Positions 48,611 to 62,372 of a stretch of DNA of 64,000 bases are shown here, piece by piece. A program made the translations under genes and the position numbers. The first letter of the stretch is position 1; every line of letters begins with the position of its first letter. Origin of the DNA: Tenrec ecaudatus (taxonomy: Eukaryota; Chordata; Mammalia; Afrosoricida; Tenrecidae); assembly GCF_050624435.1 (NCBI RefSeq), contig NC_134547.1:27177374-27241373 (forward strand). The letters are read 5' to 3'. A model generated the notes under the pieces. It made no database searches and was not told the DNA's origin. It saw only the letters and a list, made by a program, of their open reading frames with translations.

Positions 48611-48889
48611 ATTGGTGTTTTCAGCTATCTCTTCTCCTTTTGAGTCATGTCCCATCAGTAAATGAAGGTCCTGAAGGCTTTACTCATGTAGGGTGTATTC
48701 CACCCACATCACAATAGACTCTACTTTGTGAAGGCAGTTCTCCTGGAGTCAGACTGAGTGTCTTCTGGACTGAAGGCTCATCTTCTGGCACCATCTCTGA
48801 CAATGTTGTTTCTACTCTTAAGGTTTTCTGTATCTGATTCACTCTGTTTGTCTCCCTGTGAGACATTCCTGTTGACAAGCCACTGGGAG

Positions 48890-49215
48890 CTACACTGATG
48901 GAGCCAGGGCCCTGGAGATGGAGGAGTCATATGGAGACCCATGACATCGCTCAGATGCTTCCACCACCACTGGATCTGGATTTTTCACCCACTGGCCTGT
49001 GATTTTCCTCATTCAACATCATTGCATGTGTTGCTTGAGTCTGAAGAGGAATTTATAGACTGGTATTGGACATATGGACTAATATCAGACTTATGGACTT
49101 GATCTGGACTGGGCAGGGATGTTTTCTCAATATACAGTTGCTCTTTTATATAAAGTTCTTTTTTATACACGAGTGTCTCCCTGGATCTCTCTACCTGGAC
49201 TAACACACACAACCA
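48890..49215 (-). repeat. LTR-like repeat, family A, antisense
   Basis: On the reverse strand it begins near TTAGTCCAGGTAGAGAGATC and runs to the CTGGCTCCATCAGTGTAGCT region. Similar in layout to 60415-60935, which has the GTCTCCACGTGG and CAGCGCTGGCAGG blocks. Confidence 0.4.
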
Positions 49216-49224
49216 CCACAGTAA

Positions 49225-50265
49225 ACCTGAGTCATGAATATCCCCGGGAGAAGCAGCTAGATTATGGGCCCCAAATGAACTCTAGCTCCAGCCCAAGAAT
49301 AGTCAGTTCTGAAAACATGGCCCTGCTCAATACTCACTCACATGAAAAGATCACTGAAGAGTGTCCTACGCATTGTGGTGAGAAAGCAGATGGTGCCTGG
49401 CTCTCAAGTGGAATCGTGTTTGTGGTTTTAAGGTGTGTATTCAAATAAAAAGCCATCTAAGTAAGGAGTCCACTAAGCCAACATGGAAGAAAACCAGCTC
49501 GTATGAGTCAAAGATGACAATAAACTCAAATATGATGAAAGAAGTAATATCAGACCTAAAATTATGAACACCCAATTTGTGGAAGGCTATGGAGGACAGT
49601 GGGAGCCCAAAATCCATCTGCAGAATATCAAGACAAATTAAGCCACTGGCAGATCTCTAGTTACAGGCAAAGGTCTGAAATACTTACTACCAAACAAAAA
49701 TCATTGTCATCCTGATTATGCTGGATCAAACTTGGGATTTGATCAGTTGACCTTCTAGATCCATCCTGAATTTGTTCTAGGTGTAAGGATCTCTTGCTTA
49801 CTCCATGATAAAAACTTCTTCCCTGGCCTTTAAAATATTGATGGTGGTGGGTTAGGAAAAAAAAAATGATGGTGGTGCTTTTTATTTGTCTTTATATATT
49901 ATTGTCTTATCCATATCATTTTATTTTTTGTTATTATTTCTGTTGGATTTACCAGTTGAAGCACATGAGTGGATAAATATAGTTAACTGATGAAAGGGTT
50001 TCTAGGAGATATAGGGGTGGGTGAGCAGGGATTGGGGAGGGTGAGGCTATTTCGGGAGTAAACAATGAAGGTGGGAGGGGGAGTGAGTACTAGGGCTCAA
50101 GGTGATTACACAACTCAATTTAAAGATGATTTAACCATGGGAGTGGGGGGGTATAGAGAAAATATTCTGAAATTGTGGTAATGATTGTACAATTCTTCTT
50201 GATATGACTGAACTATTGAATTGTGTGAATGTGGATTAAAGAGAATTTCAAAACTTAAAGTACAA
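49225..50265 (+). repeat. Older L1 3' UTR
   Basis: A diverged form of the 245-bp block (49310-49510), a T-rich part and the older end motif TTCTTGATATGACTGAACTA at 50195. Confidence 0.55.
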
Positions 50266-50399
50266 TGCTTTCTGTAATATGAAAATATCTATATACCTAC
50301 AAGGAAGCCCAATTAGTATGACTATTATTCTAATTTAAGAATAAAGAAATTGAATTCTACCAACTTCAGTCTGAACTGATCACAAATATAATCAAGATG

Positions 50400-52560
50400 C
50401 ATTATTGATAATTGGAATGAGAGCTGGAACAAAGAGGGACAATAGTTTGAAACTATGGCTTCAGAGAAACAAAAGTTGCTGATTGCATGATAGAATTTTC
50501 TGAGATGGACTTAAATGCAATACCTTTTTCAACAACATAATGTGTACTTGGATAGACAGCATACAGAATGTATAGATAGGTCTCATACTGACTACCTCCA
50601 TGGGAAGAGATGACAGAGAAGCTCAGTAATAGCAGCCAAAAGGCTGACTGTGAAACAGAACATCAATTGCTCACATAAAAGTTCAGGTTGATGTTGAAAA
50701 TTAAAACATGCCCACAAAAGCCCCAATATGACCTTGCATATATCCCACCTCAATTTTATAGACACATCAAGAACAGCATTAAATATTAACAACACTGATG
50801 ACAACTGATATGCTGTGGGATGAAATAAATGACAAGGTTATATAATAAGAAAGCAATATGCCAATAAAAAGAAAATAAAGCAGATATCAGAAGAGACCCT
50901 AAAACTTGCAGTTGATCATAGATCAACTGTAATAAATTTAAGAAATGAAGTTCACAGAAAATCACAAAGGGCAGATTAATGAGACAAAGTATCAAATATG
51001 CAGACTTGAAGTTAGAAAACCAAAAAGGAAGAACACACTCAACATATCTCATGCTGAAGGACTGAAAAAAAAAATCCAAGCCTTGAGTTAAACATTAAGG
51101 ATTCCTATGGGCAAAATATTGAACAAAGCAGGAAGTACCCAAAGATGATGGGAAGAACACTCACTGTACTGAAAAGTACATTCAGCTATTTTAAGAGGTA
51201 ACTTCTGATCAAAAACCAATGGTATTGAAGGAAGAAGTCCAAGCCCTATCAAAGGCATTCGCAAAAAATAAAGTTCCTGCAATTGGTCAATGGAAATGTT
51301 TCTTCAGCGAAGTAATATACAGGCTCGTCTATGCCTAAGAAATTTGGCACAAGGTTACAAGGCCAACTGAAAATCTGTGCCTACGTCAAAGAAAGGTGAC
51401 ACAACAGACTGCAGAAGTTATCAAACTTCTTATATTAATATCTGTTAAATCAACTTTTGCTGAAAAAAATTCATCAATGGTTACAATCAACAGAGTGCTG
51501 CCAGAAATTCAAGTCAGATTCAGGAGAGGATGTGGAACAAAGGATTTATCATTGATTATATGAGATGGATCTTGGCTGAACAAAGATAACAACTGTTGCT
51601 ACTTGCGTTGTAAAGGTAACAGGGTACATAGATCATAACTATTGATCACATTTGGAAAAATGGGAATTCCTCAACCCTTGATCATCCCTGTACAAACCAA
51701 GTGGTATTTGAGGCATTCATTGGAATAGAACAATATGGGGCTGTTTAAAAGCAGCTAATATTCATGTCAGAGCTGCTTTCTTTCGCCATATTTAATCAAA
51801 ATATATGGTGAAGTAATAATCTAAGAACATATGAAGACAGGCCCAGGATTGGAGAGAGTGTTTATTAACAACTTACAATATACAGATGACACCTCAACTG
51901 CTACAGGTGAGGACCTGAAACACTTGCTGATGAAGATCAAGGGTTGCAATCTTCAGTATGGAATACAACTCAATGCAAAGGAAACCAAAACCCTTATAAT
52001 CAGTAGTCAACATTATGGTAAAGACTAATATTATCTAAAATGTCATTCTGCTTGGATTGACAAGCAATGCCCATGGAAGGAGCAGTCAAGAAAACAAACA
52101 GTATTGCACTGGACAAATCTGCTGCACAAGACATTTTAGTGTTGAAGAGCAAGGGAGTCACTTTGAGACTGAGACCTGTCTGACCCAAGAGAGTGTGGCA
52201 TTTGGGCATTAAGACCAGAGAAGAATGGATACATTTGAATCATGGTATTGATGAAGAACAGTGAGAAGACCAGGGACAGGCAGAACAAGTATTCTAGAAC
52301 AAATACAGCTAGAATGATCCTTAATGGTAAAGATGACAAGATTTCATTTCACATACTTTGAACATATTGTCTCAAGATGTTGGACATCAGACTTGTTAAA
52401 ATAGGGTAGTAAAAAAGATTCTCACAATGGACTGATAAAATGGTTACAAGTTCAAACCTAATTGTGAAGAGGCACAGGACGGTAGTATTTTGCTCTTTTG
52501 TACACTGGGTTGCTATGAGGAACCAACTAAATAGCACCTAAAAATGATCAGCTTAATGAG
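50400..52560 (+). mobile_element. RTE (BovB-like) LINE, sense, 3' two-thirds
   Basis: Reverse-transcriptase remnants lie around 51500-52020, including FINNLQYTDDTSTATGEDLK, then HLLMKIKGCNLQYGI, in which YTDD stands for the polymerase YXDD box. The tail at 52470-52550 has CACTGGGTTGCTATGAGGAA and an AGCACCTAAAA end. Frames are broken throughout. Confidence 0.75.
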
Positions 52561-53440
52561 CTTTGTCTTCTCTTGATGAATGTTTCTTCTTGATTACATT
52601 TCATTGACTTACCTTCAATGCTACCTACTTCTGTAATCTTTTGGATTTTAATTTGCTGTGTTGGTATAATTTCTAATGTTTCATTTATTTTGTTATTGTA
52701 GTCGTCCCTGAATTTTCCCAAAGTTTTGTTTGCCTTGCAATATTCTCTATGTAAAATGCCCAATTATTAACTATTAGGAAGTTCCCATGACATTTCTTCC
52801 TTAGAAAGGGTTTCTAGATCTTTATTTTGGTGAATTGTTTCTTTGGGTGAAATGAAATTGAATTCTTCAGTGTACTGTAATGGTACTATTTGTACTTAAT
52901 TGGTGATTATATGTTGTTAGGTGCTAAGCACCTGTCTCCTTATGGGTGTGACACAGAACGGGAATGACTATAATTCTCTGTTCACTGCGGAGTGCAGTTG
53001 AGAACAGATTTAGAAGATGTTGGCCACTATCATTAGTCAAAAAGTGGCCCCCACCTGTAGGTAGAACTCCTATGGTAAATGGGTGGGGGGAGGGGGAGGG
53101 CTGGGCACCTGGGCTGCCAGCTATTGATATGGGGCAGTTGTCAGCTCATTGTTCTGATCAAACCCTGTTCACAAAACTTCATAATGTTCAACAGCAATGG
53201 GTACAAGAAGAAAATCTTCCAATGTTGATTATAGTGATGATTTCACATTAAACACAAATTTCATAATGGATGTGCTGTAATGTCAGTTGAGAATTTACTA
53301 GTCTCGTGTCTTCATATTTAGATTTTATTCAGCTTCTTGTAGTCAGCATTCAAATAATCTCTCTATCCTCTCCTCTAAAACTGAGGGTCCCTGGATTTTC
53401 ATTCGTGTTTTATTTGGTCTTTCACATATTTCTTGTACAG
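52561..53440. other. Unassigned intergenic sequence
   Basis: 52561-52930 may be an old antisense LINE. A G-rich run lies at 53083-53100. No gene seen. Confidence 0.25.
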
Positions 53441-53451
53441 GATCTTGGTAG

Positions 53452-53908
53452 TGTGTCTGTTTGGGCCAGGTCCGGACCAGGCAGCCCCTTGCACCAGCCT
53501 CTCAAGAAGACAAATGACCTGCGGAACTTCAAAGCAGCTGCCTCCAGCATGTCACAAAGCTTACCCCCGGGCAGAACACAGACTCCCCCCCAGCGTGCCA
53601 GGAAGCAAGTTTGCTGAGAACAAGATGATTTATGGACAGGTCATCTCCTGCTCCGAAACTTGCAGCCGCAGTACAAAGAACCTCCCTTCCCCTTACCGGC
53701 CCATATGCCTTTAAGTTCATATAATATGTATATATCCTGCCACCCTAGCACCATGCGCGACTTCCTTAACCTATTCTTGTTGGGTTGCGGAATCCATCTG
53801 GGAGTTCTTTTCCCTCAATAAAATCTTTCTCTTTCACTCATTTTTGTCTGAACCCTGCCTCTGTTCTGTGACTCTGTCTCAATCTCTCGGTGTCTATTTA
53901 ATCTTGGC
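53452..53908 (+). repeat. Solo LTR of a gammaretrovirus-like ERV
   Basis: It runs from TGTGTCTGTTTGGGCC to a CA end near 53908, about 457 bp. The poly(A) signal AATAAA is at 53817-53822 with a T/C-rich R/U5 region after it, and a TATATAA-like A/T run near 53720-53735 stands at promoter distance. No viral genes lie on either side. Class I origin is inferred from layout. Confidence 0.6.
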
Positions 53909-54119
53909 AGAAGTCCTTCTTGATTATCTTTTAGTTCTATTTCCACATGACTTTTTGGAAAAGCTTTACTCACTTACTTAACATTTCATCATTTCATAAT
54001 TTAAAATATAGTAGAGATGACCAAAACTACAGCCCCAACAAACACTTATGGGGTTGCTGAGTTGAAAATCTTAAGCAGCACCCAACATGCACAGCAACAA
54101 CAATCTAAAACTAAGTTTT

Positions 54120-54560
54120 TATTTAATTAAAGAACACTTCATCATTGTACCTGTTTACAGAATTAGTTTCACATTCAACAATTCTTAATTTGTTTCTTTT
54201 GTGACATTAGTTGTAATCCCTTAAACATCCTTTTTGGGTTCCCATTTCACCCTCTTCCTGCCTTCTGAACTTGGCTTGTAGCAACATTTCTTCTCATATG
54301 ATTGTCAGTATACTTTGTTCTCATGAGTCCTCACAAGTGTTACTATTTTACAGGTCTGTCCAGTATGGCATAAAAATGATCTCTGGGAATAGGTTCATTT
54401 TCAGGTTTGACGGATGTTTAAGGGTTATAGTCTTAGGGGGAGAGGGGATTCTCTACCTGTCTTTATCAGACCAGTGAAGCTGGTCTTTTCTCTCCTACTC
54501 TGTTCAGGATCTTCGATTTTTACTAGAGTGGTAGCCAGGAACCTTCCAGTTCTCCTCGTC
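54120..54560 (-). repeat. Old antisense LINE 3' UTR-like repeat
   Basis: Third member of the family at 24290 and 29260, with TACTTTGTTCTCATGAGTCC and GTAGCCAGGAACC. No coding. Confidence 0.35.
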
Positions 54561-54599
54561 TTAAGGTTAGAGAGGTTGTGGGATACAGAAAGGTTTTCC

Positions 54600-54980
54600 C
54601 CAGGTTGTCACAACCTTATTATGACACATGGTAAATGACTGTACACTTGGAGGTCAGCTGCTTAGAGGGTATCTTGTCACAGGTGTATCCCCAGTGTTTC
54701 CCCCTTCCTATTGTGTGTGTATTCCTAGCTCGTCCCCTTCCTGTCACGCATAAACCTATTGTACAGCCCCTTCCTGTTACGCATATGGTTACCTGTCACT
54801 AGGGGGCTTGAATGTCCTCAAAATGTATATACAGCATGATTAGAAATATGATACATTTTCTCTCTGTGTGTGGACCTGGCTGTTGAGATCATGGCCGTCC
54901 TGAAGGTGAGCAATTGTATACTTTATTTTGTCTGTTGTCTCTTTAATTTTACCCCTCAATTACACAACTGGACCCGTTTG
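54600..54980 (+). repeat. LTR-like sequence
   Basis: Repeated CCCCTTCCTGTCACGCAT and CCCCTTCCTGTTACGCAT elements, a GTATATACAGCATG stretch at TATA-box position near 54830 and pyrimidine-rich downstream text suggest an LTR promoter region. Family unknown. Confidence 0.4.
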
Positions 54981-55599
54981 ATTGTGGGAGTTGGTACCCC
55001 TCAGGAGGTAGGAGTTCATGTGGTCCAATAGTTCTTTAACCTAATTGTTTGGGTCTTTGATTTCAACTCTTTTCCAAATGGAAAGAGACTAACAGTTGGA
55101 ACTTAACTGGTCACCACGCAAGCTTATAAGACTCCCTGTAACTGCTACTCATCCAAATAAAATGCAAAACATTCGGTTTAAAGACTGTTACACCAATTGA
55201 CCTAGACAGTCTCCAAACTATGGTCTTTACCCTTCCAGTCCAGTGCCTCAGAACTTGAAGGTGTTTTTGGATATGAATAAGTTTTCATAACTTTGTACCC
55301 TGTATGCTCTATCACATACGTGGACATATTGACATATTTACAGTACAAATAAGTATATCAAAATAGTCCCTGCCACACAGGTATACTCCCACAGACCACC
55401 GGTTCAACTCATATCTACCTATATATATACATACACTTATAAATTATTATTTGCTTTCACTGTTATTTCAAAATGGTGATTGGTATCTTTAAAAGGCATT
55501 TGAATCCAAAAACACAAGTAAATAGATAATGAATGATTGACTACAAGCTAAGCAACTCTAAGAATTGCTGGCAGTTCCCAAAAGCTGAGAAAAACGATA

Positions 55600-55745
55600 T
55601 ACGGACCTCCCTTATTTCAGAGAGAGAACAAGGTGCTGTCAACACTTGCCTTCAGATTTCTGGCCTCCAGAACCGAGAATAAACTTCCCTTTGTTTTAAG
55701 CTACCTTGCTTATGGCATTTAGTTGTTGCTGATGCACAAGTTTAT
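55600..55745 (+). repeat. MaLR/MLT1-type LTR end
   Basis: CTGGCCTCCAGAACCGAGAA, TAAACTTCCCTTTGTTTTAA and GCTACC resemble the 3' part of mammalian MaLR LTRs. Confidence 0.5.
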
Positions 55746-56879
<1,134 letters not shown>

Positions 56880-57570
56880 CTGACGCATTCCATCCAGACA
56901 GAAGCCTGGCACATTGGTAGCTGGCACTAAGAAAGGATCCTCACTTGTTTCCCACACCCTCCTGATATCACAATTGCCAGCCCCTACCTTCACCCATACA
57001 CCAGACAGAGATATCCTTGTAAGTCCATTTCTGCTTGAAGACAAAGCTATGCCCTCATGGTTTAACATCCCCATGCCTAGAGATGGTTTATCACCCCCAT
57101 GCCCAGAAATGCTTGAGATTCTCCTCATAGCACTAGCAAAAAATACAATGCTGGATCCCTCGCTGCTCTTGGACACGTGGAAAGTTCCCCCATGATTAGC
57201 CATTCTGACCCAGCTGCTTCTCTACCAGAAAGATTCCCCTCAGCTATCACCTAAGCTGTAAAAACACCCTACTGGATCAGGTGTGTGGACCACAGAAAAC
57301 AGATAGGCCTGCCAAGCTCCATCTGGAATCAATATTCAACCCCCTAGAGGCTGGGACCTATACAAAAAGGTCCTCACCCCAAGTTTTCTCTTTGTTTTTC
57401 CTTTTCCTTCACTTCCTTTTATTTATTTTAATCACTTCTGCACTCTGCTTTCTTCTTTATTTCTGCTTCTACTTCTATTCTTTCCATTTTAATTTACTTT
57501 TCCAGTTCCCTTCCTTTCCTTTTTTATGTTTTGATTAGCTTCTCTTTTATTTTTCTCTACCTTGGTTTTT

Positions 57571-57611
<41 letters not shown>

Positions 57612-58200
57612 CTAGTTATTAAATTCCTTTCACTTGCTCTTGTTTGTCCGCTGTCTCTTGCTGGTTTCTTTTTCAAAAATTATTTCTTCGTTGGCATTTT
57701 TTTTGTCCCTTCCTGTTCTACCTGACAGTGGACAGCAATCGCAGGCCTAGCCACCTCTATGACTGTAGTCATACCTATACAGTGACAGACACTACATACT
57801 CCTGTACCACCTGATCATCTTTACGTAAGTGAGACCACCAAACAAACCATTGCTAACTGTGCTATAATAACAACAAACAGTACCACACACATTCTCAAAT
57901 TATCCTTTACAACAACCAGTAGATAGGTGGAGTGTCTGCAGTCTCAAGATACTAAGATCAATTAAACACAAAAACACTAATACTACAACATCTCAGTGGC
58001 AAAGGCAATTTAAGTTTATATGAAGAAACAAGACAGAACAGCTGAAGCACATGACCAATATAGAGCTAGAAGACCTTTTTTCAGGAAGAAAAGGCATTGA
58101 AATTACCTGATAAACTATTAAAAATTATACTTTTATACTATGAATGAACCGGGAGAAAGGAAAGATTGCGAAGCTAAAGAAAAACTGAACACACACACAC
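56880..58200 (+). repeat. L1 5' UTR and ORF1-like start
   Basis: GC-richer leader, T/C-rich tract, (CA)n at 57571-57609, then A-rich text from 57960 like other L1 beginnings in the window. No intact frame. Confidence 0.45.
57571..57609 (+). repeat. (CA)n microsatellite
   Basis: About 19 uninterrupted CA units. Confidence 0.95.
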
Positions 58201-58439
58201 ACAGACACACACACACACACACTTTAGAGTAATTAGGAAAGCACTAAAATAACACATCAATTGAAACTAGAAACTGTACACCACAGCAAAGAGAAATTCA
58301 GAAGATTAATACTAAGATGAGAGAAACAGATAACGCATTAGAAGAGCAAAGGACTTTGCGAGTAGAAGGAGGCAGGGGAAGGGAGTGGTAAGCAAACAAC
58401 GCCAAAGACGGGAATAACTAAGGAATTAAAATCAACAAT

Positions 58440-60405
58440 GAGGAGGACATAGAGATCCTGGTGGTGTTGGGGTAACAGCAATTTAGCTGAGAAGAACTAC
58501 TAAGGTGGAAGGGTGAGTGTGATGGTGAGGTAGAAGAAAGGTAAAAAGAAACAGGAAAGATCTAGGAAGCAAAGCTATAGATAGAGGTATAAGCATAAGT
58601 GTGTACCTATGTAAATACATTAATTCATAAAAATAGAGGTATTGGTCTATGTACATCATATATGGCAAGACATTGATGTAGTAGATGGACTTTAGGTCTC
58701 TGCTCAGGGCCTGCCTTCAATACAAGAATACTTTGTTCTAAGAACCTGGCATGTTGTGATGCTCACCCTCCTGGCATGATCGGTGAAGACAAAATGGGTG
58801 CACAAGCAAATGTGGTAAAGAAAGCTGATGGATTGCCTGCAACAATGATGCAAAAATAGAGCGATACTGGGGATGGTTCAGGACTGGATGGGGTGTGCTC
58901 TCTTGTCTAGAGGGTCACTGTGAGGTGGAGCTGGTTCGACAGCACCCGACCACAACAACAACAGAAAACTAAGACTGGCTCTGACAAGTGTCAGATGCTG
59001 CTCACCCAGGCTTGGACATTAACTTTCCATCGCATTAAATGTAATCGCTTGGTGTCAGAGTTGGAGAAGCTGCTATTCATACTCTAGTGATCAAGTGTTA
59101 TGTGAGAAAATTACTTGTACATTTACTAGTTTGCTATTCATACCTTATTTCAGTTTAGCTTAATAACCCATTCCCTTGTTTTCTTTATCTCTGGGGAAAA
59201 TAAGTATCACTAATTGGAGCAGGATATGTGAAAGTACTGCAAAAATCAAACACACCATGCTAATATTAAAAAAAAAAAAAGAAAGCTGATGGTACCTCTT
59301 CTATCAAAAGATATAGCATCTGGGATCTGAAAGGCTTGAGGTTAAACAAGCAGCTGTCTAGCTGATAAACAAACCCACATGGAAGAAGCACACCAGCCTG
59401 TGTGATCATGAGATGGGATCAGGTAACAGGCATCAGAAGACCCAAAACACACACACACACACACACACCCCACCCCCCCCACCAAATCCATCTGTAGATA
59501 ATGGAACATCTCCTTGCAAAAGGGTCACAAGGGATGAGTCAACTAGGATGCAGTATAACACCAATGAAATATACAATATTCCTCTGGTTCCTTGAGGTTC
59601 CTCACCCCCCACTACCATGACTCCAGTCCTGCCTTTCACTGCGGGCTAGACCAGAACATGTACACAGATACAGATAAGAGCTCGAGACACACACTGAATC
59701 AAGGAATAACAATGGAAGTAGTGATACCAGGAGGGCAGGAGAAAGGTGACTCCAATGATTGACACATAACCACACCCCCACCCCAGGGGGACGATCAACA
59801 GAAACCAAGGGTGACGGGAGAGAGTGGTTGGTTAAGATATGAAAATAATAATTTATAATTTATCAAGGGGTCAAGGTGGGGTGGGGAGGGAGGGGAAAAA
59901 GAGGGACTGATATTTTGACCCTGGCCTCTAAACCCCTGATAAGGCCTGACCGTGGCAGCCTGCTCTCTGCTGGCTCCTCTAAGCCCCATGTCCATCACAT
60001 GGCTGGTTCATTTTCTGTCAGCGCCCACGTAACTGACATATCTCCCCCACTTGCCTGAAAAGACAGCCAGGAGATCACCTCGCTAGGGTTTGGGATCAAC
60101 GGTGGCCCTCTCTCCTTTGGGGACTGCCTACACCAGCGGAGCTCTTAACACTGGTCTCACTTCATGCCCTGCCTTGCCCTAGGGGCTAACTGACCCTGGG
60201 GCACAGCAAGGCCAGTATCATCACAAGGGCATAAGGACTGCACCTCTTGGCCTCCTAGTACAATCCTGCCCCTTGAGAGTCCCTGGGGTCTAATAGTAAG
60301 GGCTCAAATAGAAAGTAAATGTTTAGAAAATAATCTTGGCAACATATGTACAAATATGCTTGATACAATTGATGTATTGATTGTTATTAAGAGCTCTAAG
60401 AGCCC
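58440..60405 (+). mobile_element. L1 3' UTR split by an RTE-derived insertion
   Basis: UTR text up to GAAAGCTGATGG at 58831 resumes at 59281. It includes a (CA)n at 59447-59468, the polypurine tract near 59875-59900, and then non-UTR text at 59910-60290 before the tail motif at 60300-60400. The terminal poly(A) signal is degenerate. Confidence 0.65.
58832..59280 (+). mobile_element. RTE 3' tail plus about 300 bp of extra sequence and poly(A)
   Basis: The first 140 bp are an RTE 3' end (TGCAACAATGATGC, CACTGTGAGGTGGAGCTGGT, ACAACAACAACAG). They are followed by about 300 bp seen nowhere else in the window, then a run of A. AAAGAAAGCTGATGG stands at 58817-58831 and again at 59278-59292, so the whole unit was inserted at once. 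Confidence 0.72.
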
Positions 60406-60414
60406 CTTTATTAG

Positions 60415-60935
60415 TCTAGGTACTTTGGAGAAGTAAATCTACAGCAACTTGTGTATAAGAGAGAGTTGTATGTAAAGGTTAAGTGCGCATCAAGAAAATA
60501 TCCCAACCCAGTGCTGCCCAAGCCCACAAGTCCAACATTAACCCATTAGTCCAATAACAGTCCACAAAGTCCTGCTCCATCTCACAAAACAGACACAATG
60601 ATGTCGACTGCAGAGGAAAGCTGAGTCAATGAATATGTAAGCATCTCAGCGCTGGCAGGGGTCTCCACGTGGGTGCTCCAGCACCCAGGGCTGCATCGGG
60701 GTACGTTCATGTGGCTTCTCCCTGGGGATGTCTTGCAGGAAGTCTGTCTTGCAAGCTGAAGCAGGGAACTGCGAAAGCAGTTGCACCCTGGTGTGACCAC
60801 AAAGCAAGAGACCCGAGAACTAGAAAGGTGAGGCTCACTGAGCCATTTATCCCTCTGCCCTTCAATTAACCCCACATGTGTTTATCGGCCAGGTTGGCAC
60901 AATAAACTAACTGAGTCCCCAGTAGTATGGTCTTT
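60415..60935 (+). repeat. LTR-like repeat, family A or close relative
   Basis: TTAGTCTAGGTACTTTGGAG at the start, with CAGCGCTGGCAGGGGTCTCC and TCGGCCAGGTTGGCACAATA toward the end. Shares its layout with the antisense copy at 48890-49215. Confidence 0.45.
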
Positions 60936-61335
60936 TAATTTTAAAAAAGAGCAAATGGACTAGAATTGAATCAGAGAGAGTTCATCAGTGAGATTAAAGA
61001 AAATCTCTCAACCTAATAAAGGAATAATTTTTAAAATAGACAAGAAAATCTAGAGAAAATCACAGAATTCTGTGGGACAACATCAAGTACATTATGTGTG
61101 ATTGGACAAAAAAACAGGAAGAAACAAACAAAACAATCAAAAGAGCAGAGAGAAGGAAACTTCCTTAATATATCATGACATGGTAAAAAATGTACTCATG
61201 AAGCTAAACAAACCAAAAGCAGGGCTGACTGAAATAAAATAATCATGACATATCATGATGAAAGTTACAAATGACAGGAATCCTGACAGCAATTGAGGAA
61301 AAATAAGTTACTTAAAAAGAGGAACTGAAAACAAA
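60936..61335 (+). repeat. L1 ORF1 fragment
   Basis: A-rich text with TGTGGGACAACATCAAGTAC and AAACAGGAAGAAACAAACAA, typical of L1 ORF1. It appears to resume at 61653 after an RTE tail. Confidence 0.5.
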
Positions 61336-61652
61336 AATTGTCTTAGAAAAAGTGCATCCAGAAGGCTCTGTAGCAGAAAATGACGAGACTTGGTTTAATG
61401 TACTTTGGACATGTTGTCCAGGGAGACAGACCTTGGAGACGTGTCCCACGCATGATAAAAGTACCGGGTTTTAGAACCGAGGAAAACCTTCAACAAGATG
61501 GATTGACACAGTAGCTGCATCACTGGGCTCAAAGATAAGAACAATAGTGAGGACTGCACAGTATGGGGCAGGGTTTTGCTCTATTGTCCATAGGAACACT
61601 GAGTTGGAATAACTCCACAGCACCTTCCAATAACAGCAACAACACCACCATC
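61336..61652 (+). mobile_element. RTE 3' end
   Basis: ATGTACTTTGGACATGTTGT, AACAAGATGGATTGACACAG and the final AACTCCACAGCACCTTCCAA with CAACAACAAC-like end are the C-terminal coding end and tail of the RTE LINE. Confidence 0.75.
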
Positions 61653-62120
61653 TATCATACACGAACACACTGAAGCAGGAAAAGTAAACATATATATTGA
61701 AAAGAGAAACGAGTCATGCAATTAAAAACTCCCAATACATTCAAAGAAGAGTTGACACCAATTTTATTCAAACCATTGTAGGACATAATAAAAATGGAAA
61801 GTCCCCAAATTCATTTTATGAAACTTGTAAAATCATTATACCCAAATCAGACAGAAACATAGCCAGGAAAGAAAATAATACAGCAATATCCCTTATGAAC
61901 ATAAATGTAAAAATATCTCAACAAAACCCTACCTAATAAAGCCAACAATAAATATCTCAGTAAAGTAAATCATCATGACCAACATGAATTCATAACAAGG
62001 GTGCAATGATGGTTACATATTAGAAAAACAATCAATGTTACCCACTATATAAACAAAACAACAGGAAAGAACTTTATAACCATATTAGAAAAATTCAAAT
62101 CCTACAATCCTGAGAAGAAA
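61653..62120 (+). repeat. L1 ORF2-like fragment
   Basis: A-rich text with CTCCCAATACATTCAAAGAA and AATATCCCTTATGAACATAA, as in the L1 ORF2 reverse-transcriptase approach. Stops are frequent. Confidence 0.5.
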
Positions 62121-62372
62121 ATGGGACCAACGGTTCCAGGGGATAAGAGAAAGGGAGAGCTAGGGAAGGGGGAGGGGAGCCAACAGACCCACGGACAGGG
62201 AACAACAAGAGATCTAAAATTGATGGAGAGGAAGGTGTAGAATGCCTGGTGGGGTTAGATCAAGTGCAATGTAGCTGAAAGAGGAATTACTGAGAGCCAA
62301 ATGAAGGTCAAACATGATAGTGGGACAGGAGGAAAGTAAAGGGAAATAGAGGAGGAAAGGAGGCAAAAGACA
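62121..62372 (+). repeat. Piece of L1 3' UTR, sense
   Basis: GAAAATGGGACCAACGGTTC to GGAGGAAAGGAGGCAAAAGA matches the UTR section at 5340-5580. An antisense L1 then follows directly, so the two meet tail to body. Confidence 0.6.

Larger units (their letters stand above)
43545..48890 (-). mobile_element. RTE (BovB-like) LINE, antisense, interrupted several times
   Basis: The reverse strand reads from about 48890 to 43545. Pieces are 48611-48890, 46743-47547 and 43545-43980. The 46743-47026 part has reverse-transcriptase text after the YXDD box (LAENEEKWKHLLMKVKDCSL, INGEKVEVVKDFVLIGSTI), and the end at 43570-43620 has the short RTE tail. Frames are broken. It is host to the L1 insertion 43981-46742 and to a palindromic DNA element that itself holds an L1. 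Confidence 0.75.

Noticed and set aside
56914..57195. 93-codon frame with its complement also open (56871-57203)
   Set aside because: No domain, no splice sites, and it sits in what looks like an L1 5' leader.
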